Shown here in pieces: positions 51,508 through 59,600 of a stretch of 64,000 nucleotides of DNA (within the stretch, counting starts at the first letter, position 1; each line of letters starts with the position of its first letter). The DNA lies in contig JBJKSB010000018.1 of NCBI GenBank assembly GCA_046704385.1, positions 75,594-139,593 on the forward strand, read 5' to 3'. The position numbers were made by a program, and so were the translations under genes. The stretch comes from GH45 sp046704385 (GTDB lineage Bacteria; Bacteroidota; Bacteroidia; Bacteroidales; SZUA-534). The notes beneath the pieces are model-generated. The model was not told the origin of the DNA. It saw only the letters and a program-made list of their open reading frames with translations, and did not search any database.

Positions 51508-52644
51508 ATGGCTGTAGTTTTTTCATTTATTAAACATCCTGTAATCGGATTGCTCGAAAAAGCAGGTTTGCTTATTCCGGGCGTTGAAAAGGCTGTAGCC
51601 CTGTTTTACGATCATTCCCAGCTTAAAATGCAAAGTAAAATCCTGACAACTCATGCCAATAGTCAGCAATTAAGTGATCTGTATATTGAGGATATAAATG
51701 CTGCTCAAAAGTTAAGGACAAGGAAGATTCAATATCAATGGATGGCATCAGAAAACCTGCCTTTCGAAACCAAATTACAAGGACGAAAACAACTTAATAT
51801 TTTTGATGAGCTCAACAATATTGTGCTGTGCCTTGGTTTTAAAAATGATACAGATAAAAATACAGACCTGCTATTCCTGTACTTAAACCATAATAAAGGA
51901 AACTTTGGTATCTCAAACAGTAACCAAAACCTGTCAACCGGTGAAAAATCAATAATTGGTACTATGGCCTACAATAGCCTGAATATGTACTTGCAGCAAC
52001 AACTGACTGACAGTAATACCTTAAAACTCGTAAATCAGAAGGTTAATTTACTTCAGAATGAAAATGAAACGCTTAATAAAAAGCTCATTCAGCTAACTGA
52101 AAACTACCTGGCCAGTATTTTGGTGATGTGTAACAATCATTTACAGAATCTTTCAGATGAATATGGGGTTACCTTTAAATTTGCTCCGGATGCTGTTGAT
52201 AAACTCCAATACTTTAACGGTAATATTGATGAGCTTAAAGAAAAGCTCACCCAATCTGCTTTACTGGCTCTTAACCTTAATTTTGGTCAATCGGAGAACC
52301 AGATAGTGCTTAAGGCCTGGGATATCGATTTTACTGGTTACGAAATACCTAAGCAGGATAAGCAAATAATTGATATTAACGAACGCTACCAAAAAACTTT
52401 CCAGCTATTGAATAAACTGGAAAATGCAGCCCGTTTTGTTTCCAATAAAAATCAGCGTATAACCAGTGAAAATGTAGGTCAGGCCTGTCCCACTCCAATT
52501 TCAGCCCCGGCTATCAGCGACGCACTGAAGAACCATCAGCGCAAGCTTATTAAGCTAATGACTGAACATCCCGATAAATGGCCCATTTTGAGGAACGAAT
52601 TCCGACCCGTTAAGAACATTTTACAAAATATACAAGCGGGTTAA
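51508..52644 (+). CDS. Unrecognised cytoplasmic protein with coiled coil
   Basis: A 378-residue soluble protein I cannot assign to a family. No signal peptide or membrane span. Residues about 165-205 (NQKVNLLQNENETLNKKLIQL) form a coiled coil; the N-terminal half has a mixed alpha/beta pattern (IFDELNNIVLCLGFKNDTDK, LLFLYLNHNKGNFG); the last 60 residues (ISDALKNHQRKLIKLMTEHPDKWPILR) are helical and basic. The region resembles the sensory and oligomer parts of some Bacteroidota transcription regulators, but no helix-turn-helix or AAA+ motif is evident, so regulator is only a guess. TAAATTTG (-7 box) ends 17 bases upstream of the ATG. The next gene, a membrane protein, starts 73 bases later. 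Confidence 0.7.
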   Translation: MAVVFSFIKHPVIGLLEKAGLLIPGVEKAVALFYDHSQLKMQSKILTTHANSQQLSDLYIEDINAAQKLRTRKIQYQWMASENLPFETKLQGRKQLNIFDELNNIVLCLGFKNDTDKNTDLLFLYLNHNKGNFGISNSNQNLSTGEKSIIGTMAYNSLNMYLQQQLTDSNTLKLVNQKVNLLQNENETLNKKLIQLTENYLASILVMCNNHLQNLSDEYGVTFKFAPDAVDKLQYFNGNIDELKEKLTQSALLALNLNFGQSENQIVLKAWDIDFTGYEIPKQDKQIIDINERYQKTFQLLNKLENAARFVSNKNQRITSENVGQACPTPISAPAISDALKNHQRKLIKLMTEHPDKWPILRNEFRPVKNILQNIQAG

Positions 52645-52688
52645 TTGTAAAATACAACTCAAGAATCCTGTTGTTAAGTTGCTCATAA

Positions 52689-52706
52689 TTGGTTACTTTT
52701 AACCAA
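52689..52706. promoter_or_regulatory. Palindrome before the 52.7-kb membrane gene
   Basis: TTGGTTA-CTTT-TAACCAA, perfect 7-base arms, ending 11 bases before the ATG at 52718. Either an operator or a small hairpin blocking the ribosome site. Confidence 0.35.
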
Positions 52707-52717
52707 CATTCATTAAC

Positions 52718-53302
52718 ATGCTAATAAACAAACAGTACCGGAAGCTTTATCGAAGCTACATGCGGAAACAATATCTGCACAAGCGGCAGATTTCACTCTG
52801 GCTTGACAGAAAAAGTGACAGGCATATCCGGATGATGGCGGCCTTATTTTTTATGGGTTTTATACTTACCCTTGCCTATGGTTATGAAACCTTGTTGACA
52901 TGGAGTGGAATCAGCCAGATTTTTGCTGCTTTTGCCGTAATCTTTAGTTTCATTCCCAGAACGTGGCTTCCCTTTATTTACCGGGTTAGAAAGGAATTGA
53001 AGGTTATTTTGGGAGTTTTTGCCCTTGCTCCCTTTTTTACCGGAGTTTTTTTAATGCTGAATTTTCATATTTGTATCCAAAAGAAAACTGAAACTTATAA
53101 GATTACAAATTATAAAATTGATTATGGCGAACAGATGGTCTTGGTATCGTTGGAAAACCCCATGCTAAATAAGCACCTTGAAATTCGAAAGTTCCCCTTA
53201 AGCAAAAACAAATTTGAACCTGATTCTGCTTCATATGAGGTTTGCAAAGGAATTTTTGGAATTAAATCTGTACATAACTCCAGGCTGATTCCCAAGAAAT
53301 AA
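52718..53302 (+). CDS. Unrecognised integral membrane protein
   Basis: A 194-residue protein with three predicted membrane helices (about 40-59, 66-86, 100-120) after a basic, tyrosine/arginine-rich N-terminus (residues 1-38) and followed by a soluble domain of about 75 residues (KITNYKIDYGEQMVLVSLEN...). No family recognised. Co-directional with the unknown gene before it and the EEP gene after it; the EEP gene has its own -7 box. Confidence 0.7.
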   Translation: MLINKQYRKLYRSYMRKQYLHKRQISLWLDRKSDRHIRMMAALFFMGFILTLAYGYETLLTWSGISQIFAAFAVIFSFIPRTWLPFIYRVRKELKVILGVFALAPFFTGVFLMLNFHICIQKKTETYKITNYKIDYGEQMVLVSLENPMLNKHLEIRKFPLSKNKFEPDSASYEVCKGIFGIKSVHNSRLIPKK

Positions 53303-53352
53303 TTTATTCAAAACGTTTTATTTCATTCCATGTCTGTAAAAGGAATTAACAC

Positions 53353-53360
53353 TATTTTTG
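53353..53360 (+). promoter_or_regulatory. Probable -7 box of the EEP-family gene
   Basis: TATTTTTG, exact TAnnTTTG, about 50 bases before the ATG at 53409; no good TTG at 19 bases. It rules out the in-frame TTG at 53358. Confidence 0.4.
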
Positions 53361-53408
53361 CACTTTTATTATTTTATAAATATCAGAACTACTATTAATT
53401 TAATCATC

Positions 53409-54473
53409 ATGAATTATTCAAAATTGAAAATAAAACAGTTTGTTATCAGAATTGGTTTTAGTCCGGTTTTCATTTTGCTGTTTTTCTGTGCATCACTTGT
53501 TTCGAATGCCCAGCCTGCCAAATGGAAAAGTAAAAAATATTTTACTGTTATGAGCTATAATGTTGAAAATCTGTTTGATACTATAGATGATCCTAAAGTT
53601 GACGATCATGAATTTCTTCCCACTGCAAAAAAACAATATAATTCGCAAAAATATAATGAAAAACTGGCTCATCTTTCAGAAGTAATAAGCAGTATAAACA
53701 ACACAGAATTACCTGAGATTGTTGGATTAGTTGAGCTTGAAAATAAAGGCGTTCTTGATGCCTTGGCGGCTACCCCTTTATTGCGACCGGCACATTATAA
53801 ATCAGTACTTGTGGAAGGTCCTGATCCGCGAGGAATTGAATGCGGTTTACTTTATCGTCCCGATGCATTTAAGTACCTAAGCCATAAAGCTATTATCGTA
53901 CGATTTCCTGAAACCCATGGCCGTACCCGCGATATACTTTATGTAAAAGGAATGGTAAAGAAGGACACTGTACATGTTTTTGTAAACCATTGGACATCGA
54001 GACGCAGTGGTGAAGATAAATCGGAATTTAAGCGAGTGGATTGTGCCACAGTTCTGAAACACAATGTGGATTCTATACTTACCATTGATGCAAATGCAAA
54101 CATAATTATAATGGGTGACTTTAATGATGAACCATCCAGCGAAAGCCTGTATAAAACACTGGATGCAGGAAAGTTGAATGAAGGTTCGCTTTTGGTTAAC
54201 CTGATGTATAATCTACATGAACAGGGAAAAGGAACTTATTATTTCAGAGGAAAATACGACATGCTTGATAATATGGTTGTAACCCGAAAGTTTCTGGCAA
54301 AAGCCAAAGGATTCAGACCCTTTACCAATCATGGGTTTATTTATAGGCCTGATTTTATTTGTTATACTCAGAAAAATGGTGATAAAACGCCGAATAAAAG
54401 CTATGGAGGAAACAACTATTACGGAGGTTATAGCGATCATTTCCCCATTTACGGCATTTTCTACGAAAAATAA
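53409..54473 (+). CDS. Secreted endonuclease/exonuclease/phosphatase-family protein
   Basis: Metal-dependent phosphodiesterase of the EEP (DNase I-like) superfamily, 354 residues from ATG 53409. A signal peptide or anchor spans about 12-34 (FVIRIGFSPVFILLFFCASL...NAQ). The EEP core shows VMSYNVENLFDT (Asn and Glu metal ligands), VGLVELENKG, FVNHWTSRRSGE (His), MGDFNDEPSS (Asp/Asn) and the final YSDHFPIYG (Asp-His). Substrate could be nucleic acid or a phosphorylated small molecule; the family is too broad to say. The exported location suggests phosphate or nucleotide scavenging. uvrB begins 13 bases later, so they may be co-transcribed. Confidence 0.9.
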   Translation: MNYSKLKIKQFVIRIGFSPVFILLFFCASLVSNAQPAKWKSKKYFTVMSYNVENLFDTIDDPKVDDHEFLPTAKKQYNSQKYNEKLAHLSEVISSINNTELPEIVGLVELENKGVLDALAATPLLRPAHYKSVLVEGPDPRGIECGLLYRPDAFKYLSHKAIIVRFPETHGRTRDILYVKGMVKKDTVHVFVNHWTSRRSGEDKSEFKRVDCATVLKHNVDSILTIDANANIIIMGDFNDEPSSESLYKTLDAGKLNEGSLLVNLMYNLHEQGKGTYYFRGKYDMLDNMVVTRKFLAKAKGFRPFTNHGFIYRPDFICYTQKNGDKTPNKSYGGNNYYGGYSDHFPIYGIFYEK

Positions 54474-54486
54474 AAGTTAATAAACG

Positions 54487-56499
54487 ATGGATTTAAAAAT
54501 AGTTTCACCTTTTGAACCAGCCGGCGATCAACCCCAGGCTATTGAAGAATTAGTACGCGGATTGAATCAGGGAATTTCTTACCAGACTTTGCTTGGGGTA
54601 ACAGGTTCAGGTAAAACTTTTACTATTGCCAATGTTCTTGAAAGGGTGCAACGTCCTGCATTGATATTAAGCCACAACAAAACATTGGCAGCCCAATTGT
54701 ATTCTGAGTTTAAAGAGTTTTTTCCGAATAATGCCGTTGAGTATTTTGTTTCGTATTACGATTACTATCAACCGGAGGCTTATCTGCCGGTTACGGACAC
54801 GTATATTGAAAAAGATTTAAGCATTAACGATGAAATTGAAAAACTTCGGTTAAGGGCAACCTCGGCTTTATTGTCGGGCCGCCGCGATGTTATTGTAGTA
54901 TCCTCTGTATCGTGTCTTTACGGAATTGGAAACCCGGCCGATTTTCATGAGAATATTATTGAGGTTAAAGTGGGTGAAGAATTGGGCAGAAACCAGTTTT
55001 TACGCAAGTTGGTAGATTCGTTATACAGTAGAAATGAAGTTGAATTTAACCGGGGAAATTTCAGAGTTAAAGGTGATACGGTTGATATTTTTCTGGCTTA
55101 TGGCGACCATGCCGTTCGGGTTGTCTTTTGGGGCGACGAGGTTGAAGAAATTTATACTTTTGATCCGTTAAATGGTCATGCCCTGGAAAAATTTGAGCAA
55201 ACCCTGATTTATCCGGCAAATATTTTCGTAACCACACCGGTTCGTATACAAAAAGCCATTCGCCAAATTCAGGACGACCTGGTAAAACAAATTGATTTTT
55301 TTAAGGAAAACGGAAAAATAATTGAAGCCAAGCGTATTGAAGAGCGGGTAAATTACGACCTGGAGATGATCCGGGAACTGGGTTATTGTCCCGGAATTGA
55401 AAATTATTCGCGTTATTTTGACGGTCGTGATCAGGGTACGCGCCCATTCTGCCTTCTCGATTATTTTCCTAATGATTTTGTAACGATTATTGACGAAAGC
55501 CATGTAACCATCTCACAAATAAGGGCTATGTATGGTGGCGACAGGTCGCGCAAGGAAAATCTTGTAGAATACGGATTCCGGCTTCCGGCAGCAGTGGACA
55601 ACCGTCCGTTAAAATTCGATGAATTTGATAATCTTACAGGTCAAACCATCTACGTAAGTGCCACACCGGCCGATTTTGAACTGGAAAAATGTGAAGGAAT
55701 TATTACCGACCAGGTGATCCGGCCAACGGGACTGTTGGATCCGTTAATTGAAGTGCGACCCAGCCTTAACCAGATTGACGATTTAATTAAAGAAATACAC
55801 CAACGGATAAATGCTGAAGAACGTGTGCTGGTCACCACTCTGACCAAAAGGATGGCTGAAGAACTGAATAAATATCTGACACGTCTCAACATTAAATGTA
55901 ATTATATTCATAGCGATGTGGATACACTGGAACGGGTGAAAATTATGGAAGAGCTGCGAAAAGGCATGTACGACGTGATTGTTGGGGTCAACCTGCTACG
56001 TGAAGGGCTTGATTTACCTGAGGTTTCACTGGTAGCTATTATTGATGCCGATAAAGAAGGTTTTTTACGTTCGGAACGGTCGCTTACGCAGACCGCAGGA
56101 CGTGCAGCCCGGAATATTAATGGTAATGTTATTATGTACGCCGACAAAATAACCGGCTCAATGCAACGAACTATAGATGAGACCAATAGACGCAGAGACA
56201 AGCAGCTTAAGTTCAACGAACAAAATGGTATTACACCCAAACAAATTGTTAAGGCTAAACGCAGCATGGTAAGCAAAAGTGAAGAACAGACAAAAAAACC
56301 TAAAGCATATTCGGGCAAAGAAGGTGTTGATATTGCGGCCGATCCGGTAATTGCTTATATGAGTAAGGAAGCACTGGAAAAAACCATTACAAAAACACGG
56401 AAACAAATGGAACAGGCTGCTTCAAAACTTGATTTTATTGAAGCTGCCAGGCTTCGTGATGAAATGTTTGAATTACAGAAGTTATTGGAAAGTAAATAA
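54487..56499 (+). CDS. uvrB: Excinuclease ABC subunit B
   Basis: Damage-verifying helicase-like subunit of nucleotide excision repair (670 residues), which takes over DNA from UvrA and positions UvrC. Walker A GVTGSGKT (37-44), the beta-hairpin YYDYYQPEAYLPVTDTYIEKD region (about 92-112), DESHVT, helicase motifs V/VI ending in QTAGRAARN, and a C-terminal UVR domain (about 630-670, MEQAASKLDFIEAARLRDEM) for UvrC contact. uvrA and uvrC are not in the window. Confidence 0.98.
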   Translation: MDLKIVSPFEPAGDQPQAIEELVRGLNQGISYQTLLGVTGSGKTFTIANVLERVQRPALILSHNKTLAAQLYSEFKEFFPNNAVEYFVSYYDYYQPEAYLPVTDTYIEKDLSINDEIEKLRLRATSALLSGRRDVIVVSSVSCLYGIGNPADFHENIIEVKVGEELGRNQFLRKLVDSLYSRNEVEFNRGNFRVKGDTVDIFLAYGDHAVRVVFWGDEVEEIYTFDPLNGHALEKFEQTLIYPANIFVTTPVRIQKAIRQIQDDLVKQIDFFKENGKIIEAKRIEERVNYDLEMIRELGYCPGIENYSRYFDGRDQGTRPFCLLDYFPNDFVTIIDESHVTISQIRAMYGGDRSRKENLVEYGFRLPAAVDNRPLKFDEFDNLTGQTIYVSATPADFELEKCEGIITDQVIRPTGLLDPLIEVRPSLNQIDDLIKEIHQRINAEERVLVTTLTKRMAEELNKYLTRLNIKCNYIHSDVDTLERVKIMEELRKGMYDVIVGVNLLREGLDLPEVSLVAIIDADKEGFLRSERSLTQTAGRAARNINGNVIMYADKITGSMQRTIDETNRRRDKQLKFNEQNGITPKQIVKAKRSMVSKSEEQTKKPKAYSGKEGVDIAADPVIAYMSKEALEKTITKTRKQMEQAASKLDFIEAARLRDEMFELQKLLESK

Positions 56500-56540
56500 T
56501 CAAAAAATATTATTCGCCATGAATAGGTAAAAATTGATAC

Positions 56541-56577
56541 TTAATCGGAGCGCGACTTAAATTCGCACTCCGATTAA
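56541..56577. terminator. Bidirectional hairpin between uvrB and A2M gene
   Basis: TTAATCGGAG/CTCCGATTAA (10 pairs), one mismatch, GCGA/TCGC (4 pairs), 7-base loop. Two convergent genes end on either side. No T run. Confidence 0.6.
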
Positions 56578-56636
56578 TATTGAAGTTCAATGCAGTAACC
56601 TGACGGGAATTCGCCCACAGAATTCACTCTATAATT

Positions 56637-59600
56637 TTAATTGCCCGGTTTAACTACCCTGACTATTTTTCCGGGTAATCGGGCTTGGATATCATTATCA
56701 TACATGGCCCCGCACTGAATGGCCGGCATTTTAAATTCACCCAGGTATGATGCATTCAGCAAAATCACAAAAGTTTTAGTTTGAAATTTATCCAGATCGA
56801 AAAAAGTATTTACGCGATCGTCACGAATATCCTCGTAAGTAGGTTTATCAATATATTGTGATTCCCCGCCACCGTAAAGTCTGCTGTTATGTATCTCCCA
56901 ACCTGACGGAAACATAGTGGTCAAAGCCATTTCACGATAATTTTCCATTAAACCAGGGTTGGAAACCGTCACCTCTACCTTAAAATCAGTGCCTTGCTCA
57001 ATTGCTGTTTCATCAATTATATTGTTATCAAGGTCGCGATAAACCACCTTCATGGTAAGATTTTTTTCAACTTTATCGTTTAAATCTACCAAAGGAATTC
57101 CTTCATTAGAGAAATTGATATAGAAAGGCACTTTCGATTTATTCTGAATCACAATTACCCCTACAGAATCTGTCTGGCTGATTTCAATAGGATGCTGGTT
57201 TACCAGGTTGGTAGACATCACATCCAGTGGTTTTTCGTTATTTAGCGTGATACTATATTTAAACTCGTCCAATGATTTTTTAAATACCGTACCTGCCTTT
57301 GCCATGGCACATAAACAAAACGCGGTGGTTTGCGTACTCATCCACATTTTGCTGTTCAGGCTTTCTGAAATCAGTTTAATGGTTGGCATAGCCTCATCAT
57401 ACATTTCCAAAGCTAACAAGGTCTGAAGAATGATTGCCCTGTCCCTGTCACGCGAACCATAAGTATAGGCAAGTTCCTTATAATCATCTACATCACGGGC
57501 AATGTTCATAATGATATCCTTGGCAGCCACTTTATTTCCGGATAACACATAAGCTAAAGCCAGGTAATATTTTGAAGGAATCGCAAGGTTTTCGTATTCC
57601 TTTAAACGGTTCATGGCACCAAGATCGGCATCTCCGGCTAAGGCAATGGTGAATAACCTGTATGACTGAACAAAATCGTCGCGGTAATACCCATTATATT
57701 CTGGTCGCCAGTTATTTGCCCGGTCTTTCTGGTAATTCAGCCAATTGTCTTTCATACCAACCGGAAGAGTATAGCCTTTACGTTCAGCTTCTAATATAAA
57801 ATTGCCCGCGTAATTACTGCCCCAATCACTGGCATCAGTGTTTCCGGGCCAATAAGAAAATCCTCCGTTTGAAATCTGGAACGATTTTAAGCGGTCAATT
57901 CCAGATTCAACGTTGGTTTTTATTTTGCTTTTCATGTCCTTATCCAAAGCCATCAAATCGCCCAAAAAAAGCTGTGGAAATACCGATGAAGTAGTTTGCT
58001 CGATGCAGCCATACGGATACCTGATCAGGTATTTTAAACGGCTGTCAAGATTTACCGGAGGCATTCCGGCCACTTCAATGGTGGCGCTATTGGTACCTTC
58101 AATGCCAAAAATTCTGAATTTATGCTCTAGCTTTTCATTAGCCATTACTACTCCGCTAAAAGTTTCCACTCTTTTGGGATTCGGAGCCCTGACATCAATT
58201 TCAATTTCATAAGTAGCTTTTTCTTTGCCACTTATGGCAGCTAATTGAACTTTTCCTACACCTAATTTATTGGCCACCTTCAACTTGAATTGAAAATCTT
58301 CCTCACCGGGTTTATCAAAATTGATTACTTTATTATCTGAACCCTCAATCCTCAGGAATTCATTGGTCTTAAGAGTTACTTTGGCACTTTTTATCTTTTC
58401 ATCCAAAGCAAACAGAGTTACCGGTAAATCCACTTTTTCATCAGGGCTTATAACCCGGGGTAAGGTAGCCAGCAACATTAACGGGTTTTTAACCGGTGTG
58501 GCTTTTTCCGCTGAGCCGTAAGCATTCTGACTTCCGGCTACCACCATAGTTTTAATTGATCCTACGTAGCGTGGCATCCTGAATTTAACCGTTTTGGTTT
58601 CATTTTTACCCGTTGAGAAAGGTCCGAAGTATCTCACCACAGGCACAAAACGCTGGGCTTTCTGATCTTTTTTCCCTGCCAGGTCATCATCGCCACCAAT
58701 GGCAAAAACCTGTTCAATTTTAGCCCCGTAGGCTCCCATAACCATATCATATAAATCCCAGGTTTTAACACTTAAAGCTTCACGGGCGTAAAAAACATTC
58801 CACGGATCGGGAGTTTTATATCGGGTAAGATCAAGCAAACCTTCATCGACAACAGCCAGCGTAAAGGTCATGGGACGGCCTTTATTCTCATTTACTTTAA
58901 TGGTGACATTTGATTCCGGCTTAAGCTCATCTGGCATATTAATAACCGGTTCAAGCTTTGTATTCGGGTCTTCAACCATTAAGGGAATTACTCCGTAAAG
59001 TCTGATAGGCAAGTCATTTAAGGTTTGTGCATGGGGTTGCAAAAGCGAAATATTTACATATACATTTGGTGCCATCTCTTCGGTTACAGTAAATGAAAAT
59101 TTAGTCTGGTCCTTTTCGGTTGGAACCCAGTATGTTTCAACTACTCTTGAACCCTTCTCAATGCTTACCAAAGCCCGCCCTCCCCGGCTGCTTGGAAATA
59201 CAACCTCGGCCTTTTCACCAACTTTATAAGCATTTTTGTCGGCTGCAAAAGAAAGCATAGACGCGCCACCCGGGTTTTCTGACTGGGCTCTTCCTGCCCA
59301 TCCCGGCCAGTCGATGTAAACTATTTTTCCGGTACTGTGACCCTCAGGTGATTCTACTTTTAACAAGTATCTTCCCCAATCCGGATATTTTACCTCAATA
59401 TCGAACGATCCGAAACCATCCGTTGTAGAGAATTTCTTGTCTACAATCGGGGTTATATTTTCGCGGCCTATATAAGAAGCCAGGTTATCGCTTCCGGATT
59501 GCCACCACCAGCGCCAGCTTACTTTATAAAGTTTTCCTACTAAACCACTTACAGATACTTTATTTCCATTGGCATCAACCGTAACTACTTCAATCGTATG

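Noticed and set aside
53358..53408. TTG start for the EEP-family gene
   Set aside because: Overlaps an exact -7 box; ATG at 53409 gives a proper signal peptide.
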